Shown: positions 1 through 7,784 of the stretch, one piece after another | How the letters are laid out: each line of letters opens with the position of its first letter | How positions within the stretch are numbered: position 1 is the first letter of the stretch | Assembly (NCBI GenBank): GCA_020637555.1 | Contig: JACKKF010000013.1 | Location: 460,001 to 524,000 of the forward strand | DNA length: 64,000 nucleotides | Source of the DNA: Rhodobacter sp. | Lineage (GTDB): Bacteria; Pseudomonadota; Alphaproteobacteria; Rhodobacterales; Rhodobacteraceae | Reading direction: 5' to 3' | The notes under the pieces: generated by a model | Told to the model about the DNA's origin: nothing | Seen by the model: only the letters and a program-made list of their open reading frames with translations | The model's database searches: none | Made by a program: the position numbers and the translations under genes

Positions 1-1186
<1,186 letters not shown>

Positions 1187-1274
1187 GATCCAGTAACAGC
1201 AAGACTGCCTGGACGAAGCTTCACAAAACGAAAGACAGTTGCAATCAACGCAACCGATGGTTCTGTTCTTCTTC

Positions 1275-1393
1275 TGGTTTGGTGGTCATAGCGACGGCTA
1301 AACACCCGATCCCTTCCCGAACTCGGCCGTTAAGGGCCGTCACGCCGATAATGCTGCGTCTCAAGACGTGGGAGAGTAGGTCACCGCCAAACT
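1275..1393 (+). rRNA. rrf: 5S ribosomal RNA
   Basis: About 119 nt, beginning GGTTTGGTGGTCATAGCG and ending with the complementary CACCGCCAAAC. The internal blocks CCCGATCCCTTCCCGAACTCGG and GGGAGAGTAGGTC are typical of 5S rRNA. It lies about 90 bp after the 23S gene and before the initiator tRNA, the standard end of a Rhodobacterales rRNA operon. Boundaries were judged from the terminal helix and may be off by a few bases. Confidence 0.96.
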
Positions 1394-1458
1394 TGATGAA
1401 GAACAAAACTCTCTCTCCATAAAACGATACAACAAAAAACCGAACAGACACAAAATGC

Positions 1459-1535
<77 letters not shown>

Positions 1536-1561
1536 AAAAATTGCCGAAAATACAATCACTT

Positions 1562-1588
1562 AGGCCCTGCAGAAATGTGGGGCCTTTT
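1562..1588 (+). terminator. probable terminator of the rRNA operon
   Basis: AGGCCC (1562-1567) can pair with GGGCCT (1580-1585), and the stem is followed directly by TTTT. It lies 27 bp after the tRNA and is the first intrinsic-terminator-like structure downstream of the rRNA operon. The stem is short, so confidence is moderate. Confidence 0.55.
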
Positions 1589-1673
1589 GCGTTTGTCCCA
1601 AGCGTGTCCGCGCTGTGTCCGTGTTGACGCAAGAAATAAATTTCCTTCGATTGAAGTTGTCAGCTTTCTAGCG

Positions 1674-1705
1674 TGTATTCCGTAAGCGGTGTCCCGATCA
1701 CACGG
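1674..1705. repeat. left end of IS66 element: 8-bp target duplication plus inverted repeat
   Basis: TGTATTCC at 1674-1681 is followed by the element end GTAAGCGGTGTCCCGATCAC from 1682. The same octamer stands directly outside the other end at 4149-4156. IS66-family elements characteristically start GTAA and duplicate 8 bp of target, so this fixes the left boundary. Confidence 0.93.
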
Positions 1706-3235
1706 TGACGGCGTAATTCCACGGAAGCAGCTCGTGGATCTGGCTCTGCTTGTGGCCCTGGACGATGGCGGTGAGCGTGGCTGACAGCCAGGTGTGGGGA
1801 TCGACACCGTTCATTTTGCAGGTCTCGACGAGCGAGGCGATGGTGGCCCAGTTTTCGGCTCCGGCGTCGTGGCCCGCGAAGAGGGCGTTCTTGCGGTTCA
1901 GGGCGATGGGTCGGATCGTGCGTTCGACGGTGTTGTTGTCGATCTCGACGCGCCCATCAGTCAGGAAGCGACCGAGGCCGTCGCGGTATTTGGCGATGTA
2001 GGCGAGCGCCTCGCCCAAGGGCGATTTTGCGGAGGCGCGGGCACGGTGGTGGGCCAGCCAATCGTCGAGGCGGGCGAGGATCGGGGTGGAGCGGTCTTGC
2101 CGGACGGACAGTCGGGTGGCGGGGTCGCTGCCGCGGATCTCGGCCTCTACGGCGTAGAGATCGCGGATGAGGGCCACGCCCTCCTCGGCAATCGGCGCGG
2201 GTCCGGTGCGGGTGATCTCGATCAGCTTGCGGCGCGCGTGTGCCCAGCAATAGGCGAGTTGGATACCCGGACCGATCCGGTCCGCAGCGATCAGGCGGTT
2301 GTATCCGGCATATCCATCCACCTGCAGGATGCCACCAAAGCCCTGCAAGATCCGCTCGGCATGCTGCCCTCCCCGACCGGGGGCATAGGTGAAGGCTACG
2401 CCCGGTGGAGAGGTGCCACCCCAAGGTCGGTCATCACGGGCCAAGGCCCAGAAGTATCCGGTCCTGGTCTTTCTGGCCCCGGATCGAGGACCGGCGCGCG
2501 GGTCTCGTCCATGAAGAGCTTGGTGGAGCGCTTCAGGTCCGCCATCAGTGCGTCGTAGACGGGGCGGAGTTCAAAGGCGGCGCGACCCACCCAATCGGCA
2601 AGGGTGGAGCGGTCGAGATCGACGCCCTGGCGGCTGTAGATCTGGGCCTGCCGGTAAAGCGGCAAGTGATCCGCGTATTTGCTGACTAGCACATGGGCGA
2701 CTGTGGCTTCGGTGGGCATGCCGCTCGGGATCAGCCGCGCCGGTGCGGGGGCTTGCGTGACGCCGTCGGTGCAAGAGCGGCAGGCATATTTGGGGCGGCG
2801 GGTGACGATGACACGGAACTGGGCCGGCACGATGTCGAGCCGTTCCGAGACATCCTCACCGATGCAATGCAGGCAACCACCGCAGGCGCAGGTCAGGCTG
2901 TCCGGCTCGATGACCTCTTCGATGCGCGTCAGGTGTTTGGGCAGCGATCCACGATTGGCGGCACGCGGTTTGGCGGGGCGCTTGGCGGCCCGATCCTCGG
3001 CATCCTCTTCGGCATGGATCACCGCCATCGCCGTTTCGAGGTCTTCCAGCGCCAGCTCGAACTGGTCCGGATCGCTCTTCTCCGAACGTCGCCCGAAGGC
3101 CGCCTGCTTGAAGGCAGCGACCAGCTTTTCCAGCCGTTCGATCCGCTCGTCCTTGCGCTTGTCGCGCGCGTCCGCAGCGATCAACAGCGCCTTCAGTGCA
3201 GCAATTTCTTCAAGCAGATCAGCGGTCTTCGGCAT
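1698..3235 (-). pseudogene. tnpC: IS66 transposase TnpC, frameshifted
   Basis: DDE transposase of the IS66 element. The 5' part (from the ATG at 3235) encodes a leucine-rich N-terminus, a Cys-rich zinc-finger-like segment (CACGGC...YACRSC) and the first catalytic stretch ending DETRAPVLDPG. The 3' part, in another frame, continues RDDRPWGG, the second catalytic region DGYAGYN and the C-terminal DNNTVER with the catalytic Glu. The frames join if one base is restored in the run of four C (plus strand) at 2477-2480. The join then reads ARKTRTGYFWALARDDRPWGG-type sequence and gives 512 aa, the normal family length. As written the gene cannot make a full transposase. A single-base sequencing error is an equally good explanation. 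Confidence 0.92.
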
Positions 3236-3314
3236 AGCGCAGGTCTACCATAGCGACCTTTTCGATGCCCGCCCAAAGCACCAACCGAGTCATCCTGCCG
3301 CAGGACAGAACCGG

Positions 3315-3668
3315 TCATTCCACCGCTTCGGGGGCCTTCGCCTCGATGGCCCGAACCCGCCGCCAGTCGAGCCCCGCAAACAGCGCCTCGAACTGCGCGT
3401 GGTTCATTAACATCAGCCCATCCTTCACGGCGGGCCAGGTGAAGCTGTGCTCTTCCAGCCGCTTGTAGGCCATCACCAGACCGGTGCCGTCCCAGTAGAG
3501 CAGCTTCAGGCGATCCGCCTTCCTGGCCCGGAACACAAAGACCGTTCCGGTGAACGGGTCCTTGCGCAACTCATTCTTCACCATCGCCGCCAGACTGTCA
3601 TGTCCCTTGCGGAAGTCGATGGGCTTCGTGGCAACCATGATCCGCACCCGGTTCGACGGAAAGATCAC
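3315..3668 (-). CDS. tnpB: IS66 accessory protein TnpB (Orf2 family)
   Basis: 117 aa with the typical IS66 Orf2 sequence: KPIDFRKGHDSLAAMV near residues 15-30 and VFVFRARKADRLKLLYWDGTGLVMAYKRLE in the middle. These proteins are needed for IS66 transposition but are not the DDE enzyme; their mechanism is poorly known. The likely start is a GTG at 3668 that overlaps the restored tnpA stop as GTGA, which suggests translational coupling. Of the three IS genes this is the only one with an uninterrupted frame. Confidence 0.93.
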   Translation of the reverse strand: MIFPSNRVRIMVATKPIDFRKGHDSLAAMVKNELRKDPFTGTVFVFRARKADRLKLLYWDGTGLVMAYKRLEEHSFTWPAVKDGLMLMNHAQFEALFAGLDWRRVRAIEAKAPEAVE

Positions 3669-4040
3669 GGGCGGGCCTGCAGCGCCATGACCAGTTCCGC
3701 GACCCGTGCCGCAGGCGTGGCCCCACCCAGCCGCACCGTCACCGGCCCGATGATCAGATCAATCGGTGGCCTCGTTTCCGCTGTCACGACCGCTGGCGGC
3801 GACGCCACGGGTGCTGCAAACTCCGCCCCCACAACCGCGGGCACAACAAGTTTGCCCTTCCGGGCCAGCGTTCGCCAGGGACGACAGGTGGTTGGCCTTC
3901 AGCCCATGCCGACGCGCCACCTCGTTCACCGTGACGCCCGACACCAGCGTCTCAGCCACCATCCGGCCCTTCGCCTCGTCAGACCATCGCCGCCTGGCCG
4001 CAGGAGCCGCCAGAAGCTCCACAAACCCAACGGCCTCCAT
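3665..4040 (-). pseudogene. tnpA: IS66 TnpA (HTH protein), frameshifted
   Basis: Small IS66 protein with a transposase-type helix-turn-helix: RRRWSDEAKGRMVAETL then VTVNEVARRHGLKANHLSS. After that point the frame as read turns into nonsense, while the neighbouring frame continues WRTLARKGKLVVPAVVG and runs to a TGA overlapping the tnpB start. Removing one base in the GGG (plus strand) at 3878-3880 restores a 124-aa protein from the ATG at 4040. An upstream in-frame ATG at 4091 would add 17 residues. Known role: DNA-binding partner for IS66 transposition. Confidence 0.88.
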
Positions 4041-4124
4041 ACTGCGCTCCCGATGGACTCCCACTGACACCTCCCGTGCAAATCTCCACACGAGGCCGCA
4101 TCGCAGCTTACGAATTCAACGGGA

Positions 4125-4156
4125 AGGTGGGGTTAGAACGGCACTTACTGTATTCC
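4125..4156. repeat. right end of IS66 element: inverted repeat plus 8-bp target duplication
   Basis: The minus-strand reading from 4148 begins GTAAGTGCCGTTC, the mate of the left end. Directly outside, TGTATTCC at 4149-4156 repeats the left-flank octamer exactly. Confidence 0.93.
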
Positions 4157-4181
4157 CGCCTTCGTCTAAGCGTGGCGGGAA
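4153..4181 (-). terminator. hairpin terminator of the 161-aa gene, interrupted by the IS66 target site
   Basis: TTCCCGCC (4153-4160) pairs perfectly with GGCGGGAA (4174-4181) across a 13-nt loop, 10 bp past the stop codon of the minus-strand gene at 4191. The IS66 target octamer (4149-4156) overlaps the distal arm, so the element inserted at the foot of this stem. Confidence 0.6.
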
Positions 4182-4190
4182 GGCGCTTTC

Positions 4191-4676
4191 TTAGAAGCGG
4201 ATGTCGCGCGCGAGGACATTCAGGAACTTGTTGCGGGAAATTTTTGCATTGCTGCCTAGCGCGCGCCCACCGTGCCAACGCAACACGTTGTCCACAGGGA
4301 CAACAAAGACATCGACGACAGGAAAGCCCACGATGTCGGACAGGATGAATCCCTTGATGCCCGACAACTTCGCTTGGAAGCCTTCTTCATTGAACACCCT
4401 GCCGGACCCGACCTGATTGCTCGGGTTGAAATACACCCCTTGCCGCGTGATCGAACGCACCTCCCACATGCCGCCCTCGGGGTCGAGCAGGTCATAGCCA
4501 GCGCCTTCTGACGGAGCCAGCTTCCAGCCTGGGTTTTCCCACATCAGGCGCCGCTCGATAATGAACGAGACGCGCCGACCATCGGTCAGATATTCGCGAA
4601 CATCTTGGGGTGTCACCCGAAAAGCGCGAGCAAGCTCTTCCTCGTCCCAGCGAAGTTGAAAACGTCTTTCCATCAA
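4191..4676 (-). CDS. orphan hypothetical protein, 161 aa, possibly nuclease-like
   Basis: Not recognised. The N-terminus (about residues 1-30) has an HTH-like rhythm (DEEELARAFRVTPQDVREYL). The middle has an acidic pattern YDLLDPEGGMWEVRSI (about residues 60-80), with an Asp, a short turn and then E-x-R, which resembles the core of PD-(D/E)xK nucleases. The C-terminal half is hydrophobic-beta rich (FILSDIVGFPVVDVFVVPVDNVL). It stands alone between two insertion sequences and has no partner gene, so a restriction or DNA-processing role is only a guess. The start is the first of two tandem ATGs, with an AAGGGA ribosome site a few bases upstream. Base composition looks less GC-rich than the catabolic genes further on, in keeping with transferred DNA. 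Confidence 0.6.
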   Translation of the reverse strand: MMERRFQLRWDEEELARAFRVTPQDVREYLTDGRRVSFIIERRLMWENPGWKLAPSEGAGYDLLDPEGGMWEVRSITRQGVYFNPSNQVGSGRVFNEEGFQAKLSGIKGFILSDIVGFPVVDVFVVPVDNVLRWHGGRALGSNAKISRNKFLNVLARDIRF

Positions 4677-4765
4677 TCCCTTCCCCTTGCTAATTGAGGG
4701 GGAGTGTCACGGATTTCGGCACCAATCAAGGAATCGTCAGTGTCAAGGTTTGATGACTACCTCGA

Positions 4766-4792
4766 TGGACTTGCCCGGAAAAAGTGGAGAGC
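4766..4792 (+). repeat. IS3 left terminal inverted repeat
   Basis: 27 nt whose first 13 bases (TGGACTTGCCCGG) and last 9 (GTGGAGAGC) match the complement of 6007-6033. Only the five central bases differ. Confidence 0.92.
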
Positions 4793-4819
4793 ACCAACTG
4801 AGGAACCAGGAGGTGTTCT

Positions 4820-5104
4820 ATGGGAAACGGGAACAGACCGACGCCGGAGTTTCGGCGTGAAGCGGTGCGGCTGGCACTGACCAGCGGCCGGACGCGGCGG
4901 GAGATCGCGGAGGATCTGGGCATTGGCCTGTCGACGCTGACGCGGTGGCTGAGCCAGGAGCGTGACGCCAGTGAGCCGAGTGAGGCGCCTGTCGATCTTC
5001 ATGCCGAGCTGAAGCGGTTGCGGCGGGAGAATGCGGTGCTGAAGCAGGAGCGCGACATTCTAAAAAAAGCCGCGGCCTTCTTCGCGAAAGAGGGAAGTCG
5101 ATGA
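4820..5104 (+). CDS. IS3-family transposase OrfA
   Basis: 94 aa. The N-terminal helix-turn-helix (RREAVRLALTSGRTRREIAEDLGIGLSTLTRWL, about residues 11-44) recognises the IS ends. The C-terminal leucine-zipper-like helix (LKRLRRENAVLKQERDILKKA, about 65-86) is the usual OrfA multimerisation segment. The stop overlaps the orfB ATG as ATGA. In the IS3 family OrfA is made alone or fused to OrfB by -1 frameshifting, and the A7G run at 5062-5069 lies in the right place for that. Confidence 0.95.
   Translation: MGNGNRPTPEFRREAVRLALTSGRTRREIAEDLGIGLSTLTRWLSQERDASEPSEAPVDLHAELKRLRRENAVLKQERDILKKAAAFFAKEGSR
5062..5069 (+). other. candidate -1 ribosomal frameshift site (A7G)
   Basis: AAAAAAAG near the end of orfA. 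The -1 frame from here is open through to the orfB start and on into orfB, as expected for the programmed frameshift that makes the IS3 OrfAB transposase. The family mechanism is well known; use at this copy is inferred. Confidence 0.65.
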
Positions 5105-6004
5105 CCTTCGGCTTCATCGAGGCGGAGAAGGCCAGCTTCCCGATCAGCCGGATGTGCCGCGTCCTCGGGGTCAGCCAGAGCGGCTTCTTCGCCTGGCAGG
5201 AACGGCCGGCTTGCCTGCGCCAGCAGCAGGACATGGTCTATCTGGCGCATATCCGCACGACCTTCGCGCTGTCGAACGGCACCTATGGCAGCCCGCGCAT
5301 GCACCGCGACCTCGTCGACGAGGGTCATGAGATCGGGCGGCATCGCACAGCGCGGCTGATGCGCGAGAACCGGTTGATCGCGCGTCAGAAGCGGCGCTTC
5401 AAGCGCACGACGGACAGCGAGCACGCCTGGCCCGTTGCGCCCAATCTCGTGGCGCAGGACTTCACGGCGGATGGCCCGGACCGGAAGTGGGGGGCCGACA
5501 TCTCCTGCATCTGGACGGCGGAGGGCTGGCTCTACCTCGCCGTCGTTCTGGACCTCTTCTCGCGTCGCGTCGTCGGCCGGGCCACGAGTGATCGTTTGAA
5601 GCGCGACCTCGCAGTGGAAGCCCTGCGCCGTGCTCTTGTGGCTCGCAACCCCGCGCCGGGTCTGGTCCATCATTCCGACCGCGGATCGCAATACTGCTCG
5701 GTCGACTATCAGGCCCTGCTCCGAAAACGCGGCATCCTGATCTCCCTCTCGGCGATTGCATGCAATCGCCTGCCGGCAGTGGATGAGCGGGCGCGGGAAC
5801 TGCTACGACAACTCGATGGTGGAAACGTTCTTCAAGACCATCAAGTCCGAGCTGATCTGGCCGGTCGCATGGCAATCCCGCCAGCAGGCCGAAATCGCAG
5901 TCGCCAGATACATCGACGGGTTCTATAACCCTGTCAGGCGACATTCATCGCTCGGCTTCCAAAGCCCCATCGCCTTCGAGCGAAAGGCCAAGGAAGTGAG
6001 CTAA
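5101..6004 (+). pseudogene. IS3-family transposase OrfB, disrupted by a short palindromic insertion
   Basis: rve-type DDE integrase domain. The first part (5101-5745) has the OrfB N-terminus (FPISRMCRVLGVSQSGFFAW), the first Asp (KWGADISCIW) and the second Asp (HHSDRGSQYCS). The third catalytic residue (MVETFF, Glu) lies in another frame from 5783 (MSGRGNCYDNSMVETFF...) to the TAA at 6002-6004. Between ISLS and MSGRG lie about 37 extra bases (around 5746-5782) that shift the frame. They include an 18-bp and a 10-bp perfect palindrome. The catalytic triad is therefore split and the gene should be inactive. Confidence 0.9.
5752..5779. repeat. two abutting perfect palindromes inside orfB
   Basis: GCGATTGCATGCAATCGC (5752-5769) is an 18-bp perfect palindrome and is followed at once by CTGCCGGCAG (5770-5779), a 10-bp perfect palindrome. 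They lie inside the extra bases that break IS3 orfB. They could be a tiny inserted element, a site-specific recombination scar or a hairpin-mediated duplication. Confidence 0.85.
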
Positions 6005-6006
6005 AC

Positions 6007-6033
6007 GCTCTCCACAAAAGCCGGGCAAGTCCA
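6007..6033 (+). repeat. IS3 right terminal inverted repeat
   Basis: Complement of the left repeat, 22 of 27 positions matching, beginning GCTCTCCAC and ending GGGCAAGTCCA. It starts 2 bp after the orfB stop codon. Confidence 0.92.
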
Positions 6034-6035
6034 CC

Positions 6036-6176
6036 CTCGGCCACGTCGATCAGGAATTCCTGCTGAGGTCGGACAATGGGCTCGTTGTTACCAGTCGCCA
6101 CTTCACGGCCCCGGTCCGCAGCTACGGCCTTTGCCAGGAGTTCATCACGCCGCACTGCCCGCAACAGAACGGGTCG
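6036..6176 (+). pseudogene. fragment of a second IS3-type transposase (rve domain)
   Basis: In one frame the DNA reads LGHVDQEFLLRSDNGLVVTS, then RHFTAPVRSYGLCQEFITPH and CPQQNGSRE. This is the region around the second catalytic Asp of an IS3-type integrase (S-D-N-G ... TPHCPQQNG). It has no start, is truncated on the left by the complete IS3 element, and dissolves on the right after the QQNG motif where a V-E-R should follow. It is a dead remnant and shows repeated insertion at this spot. Confidence 0.8.
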
Positions 6177-6195
6177 AGGGAGGCAGAGGGGCGGC

Positions 6196-6224
6196 GACGA
6201 TCCCGCCAGGCGGGCGGGATCGTC
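6196..6224 (-). terminator. hairpin downstream of the minus-strand membrane protein gene
   Basis: GACGATCCCGCC (6196-6207) pairs with GGCGGGATCGTC (6213-6224), a 12-bp perfect stem with a 5-nt loop, 22 bp past the stop at 6247. There is no T run, so it may be a rho-dependent end or an RNA-stabilising structure. Confidence 0.55.
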
Positions 6225-6246
6225 CGGACGTGTCACGGCGGCCAGT

Positions 6247-7038
6247 TTACTGCGCCCGGGTGGGTGCGGCCCGTCTGGTCATGACCAGAACCGTAACCGC
6301 GATCACGGCGAGAAAGACCAGGCTGGTGACGGTGGTTCCCAGCCCCAGCCCGCCGAAATCTGCCGGTTGTGACAGGAAATCACCGAACGAGGCACCCAGA
6401 GGCCGCGTGAAGATATAGCACAGCCAGAAGGCCCACATCCCGTCGAGCCCCAGCGCGAAATACCCCAACGCCAGGGACGCGATGATGAGCCCGAACAGGA
6501 TGCCGGTTCCGGCAAAGCCCACGCCGAAGGCTTCGGAGATCAGGTCGCCGACGGCGGTTCCCAGGGCAAAGGTGAACAGGATCGCCAGCCAGTAGAAGGC
6601 TTCGCGGCGGAAGGTGAACACCTCGTGGATCGACAGGGTGCGCTCGGATGCGAACCAGATCGCAAAGGTTGCGGCCAGTGCCACGGTGAACCCGATCGTC
6701 GAATACAGAAGAGGAATGCCCAGGGCATCGGTCATGTTGTCGGTGATCAGCGTGCCCACGACCGAAATCAGCACCACGGCGGTCCAATAGACCATCGGAA
6801 CATAGGCTTTCTGCCGGAACTGCCACAGCATCGCCGCGATCAGGATCGCGGTCATCAGCACCGTCGTGGTGCCCAGACCCAACCCAAGGTTGACCGCGAG
6901 GAAATCCGCGGCGGTTTCCCCCATGGTCACGGCCGTCAGCTTGATCAGCCAGAAACCCGGGGTCACCTGGGGCACGCGGTTGACGGCCGCGGACGACGCG
7001 ATCCGCGGGTCGGCAGGGGAAGGGGTGGTGTCGCTCAT
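6247..7038 (-). CDS. multi-TM membrane protein of the COG4705 type
   Basis: 263 aa with about seven or eight hydrophobic helices. The sequence repeats one motif four times, small residue(s)-x-x-x-D at the end of a helix: GETAADFL (about residue 40), GTLITDN (about 95), GTAVGDLI (about 160) and GASFGDFLSQP (about 220). This points to an internally duplicated fold with acidic residues lining the membrane core. The family is widespread and uncharacterised; a transport or metal-related role is suggested only by the acidic residues. It starts 7 bp after the stop of the exported-protein gene, so the two form an operon behind the box at 7768-7783, next to a two-component system. Confidence 0.8.
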   Translation of the reverse strand: MSDTTPSPADPRIASSAAVNRVPQVTPGFWLIKLTAVTMGETAADFLAVNLGLGLGTTTVLMTAILIAAMLWQFRQKAYVPMVYWTAVVLISVVGTLITDNMTDALGIPLLYSTIGFTVALAATFAIWFASERTLSIHEVFTFRREAFYWLAILFTFALGTAVGDLISEAFGVGFAGTGILFGLIIASLALGYFALGLDGMWAFWLCYIFTRPLGASFGDFLSQPADFGGLGLGTTVTSLVFLAVIAVTVLVMTRRAAPTRAQ

Positions 7039-7045
7039 GTCGGTG

Positions 7046-7675
7046 TCATCCTCGGATCAGGGCGATGGCCTGGGCAGCCAGGGCATCGGCATTGGTGTCG
7101 TCATCGGCGTTGCAGCGTTCCAGGGCCCGCGCTTGCAGGTCCGTCACGCGCGCGTTGGGGGTGGTCGCGCCCAGGGCATCGCGCAGCTGGCCGATCATCA
7201 CCTCGCAGGGCAGGGCGCGGCCGGTGTCGTCGGTCACGGCGATACCGGCGACATGGCCGACTGTCGCCGTGGGCGTGGCTGCGGTTGGTGCGGCAAGTGT
7301 CGCGTCCAGGGTTGCCAGCGCCGCGTAGATCGTGTCGCGGTTCGGGGTGCTGGTCCGCAGCGCGGCAAAGGCCGCATCCGCGGCGGTGTCGATCGTGCCC
7401 CAGGCGGCGGGGTTGGCCTGGCGCAGCCTGCCGGCGTTCTGGTCCCACAGGGACTCCAGATCGGTCATGCGGTGTTCGGCGGCGGCGACATCGCCCGTGC
7501 GCAGGATCGCCTGCGTGTCGCTGACGATGGTGCGATAGGCGGACAGATCGCCCAGCGACTGCGTGGCCGCGGGGCTGGCGCCGGGTTGCAGGGCCATCTC
7601 GGCCAGGGTGAAGCCGCCGGCGGGTATGGCGATCAACACCGCCGACAGCAGGAGATTACGAAGGGGAGGGATCAT
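7046..7675 (-). CDS. exported hypothetical protein, 209 aa
   Basis: Starts most likely at the ATG at 7675 (MIPPLRNLLLSAVLIAIPAGGFTLAEMALQ), giving a signal peptide or N-terminal anchor of about 25 residues. An upstream in-frame ATG at 7711 would place charged residues before it. The mature part is helical and Ala/Thr-rich, with one Cys pair candidate (PCEVMIG and ERCNADDD). No family is recognised. It is the first gene after the CTTACG...CGTAAG box and is followed 7 bp later by the COG4705 membrane protein, so it probably acts in the periplasm with that protein under control of the adjacent two-component system. Confidence 0.72.
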   Translation of the reverse strand: MIPPLRNLLLSAVLIAIPAGGFTLAEMALQPGASPAATQSLGDLSAYRTIVSDTQAILRTGDVAAAEHRMTDLESLWDQNAGRLRQANPAAWGTIDTAADAAFAALRTSTPNRDTIYAALATLDATLAAPTAATPTATVGHVAGIAVTDDTGRALPCEVMIGQLRDALGATTPNARVTDLQARALERCNADDDTNADALAAQAIALIRG

Positions 7676-7767
7676 CACTGAAGTCCTGTCTGAAACGCAT
7701 CGGGGCCGCACGCGGCGCCCCTGCCGGCGGTGATGACAGGCAAAGGTCGGGTTCTCCTGACTCGCTT

Positions 7768-7783
7768 CTTACGGATTCGTAAG
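7768..7783. promoter_or_regulatory. inverted repeat CTTACG-N4-CGTAAG, candidate response-regulator box
   Basis: CTTACG GATT CGTAAG, a perfect 6-bp dyad with a 4-bp centre, ending 2 bp past the kinase stop and 92 bp before the start of the exported-protein gene. The same dyad recurs at 10351-10366, 80 bp before the PepSY gene of the same module. The repetition at similar distances supports a binding site for the OmpR-type regulator encoded at 9152-9823. Confidence 0.7.
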
Positions 7784-7784
7784 G

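Larger units (their letters stand above)
1682..4148 (-). mobile_element. IS66-family insertion sequence (2467 bp)
   Basis: The element runs from GTAAGCGG at 1682 to ...CACTTAC at 4148. Its ends are imperfect inverted repeats (about 14 of the first 22 positions match). It is flanked by the perfect 8-bp direct repeat TGTATTCC, the target duplication length known for IS66. It carries the full three-gene IS66 set on the minus strand in the order tnpA, tnpB, tnpC. Two of the three genes need a one-base correction to be intact, so the copy is either freshly inactivated or affected by sequencing errors. It sits in the stem of a terminator hairpin next to the 161-aa gene. Confidence 0.95.
4766..6033 (+). 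mobile_element. IS3-family insertion sequence (about 1268 bp), orfB interrupted
   Basis: 27-bp imperfect terminal repeats, TGGACTTGCCCGG...GTGGAGAGC at 4766-4792 and its complement at 6007-6033, enclose the two-gene IS3 arrangement orfA-orfB with an A7G slippage site. The ends follow the TG...CA rule. No convincing 3-4 bp target duplication is seen directly outside the ends. The right end abuts a fragment of another IS3-type transposase, so this copy landed in or next to an older element. Confidence 0.92.

Noticed and set aside
1536..1681. An integrase or attachment-site remnant next to tRNA-fMet
   Set aside because: The minus-strand frame here has no integrase motif and no repeat of the tRNA 3' end was found within the window, so an attachment site is not supported.
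4766..6033. A 3-4 bp target duplication around the IS3 element
   Set aside because: The bases outside the 27-bp repeats (CTCGA left, CCCTCGG right) share CTCG only with an offset of one to two bases from the ends, so no clean duplication can be claimed.
1682..6033. A composite transposon formed by the two insertion sequences around the 161-aa gene
   Set aside because: The elements belong to different families (IS66 and IS3), and the IS66 element has its own target duplication, so it moved alone.
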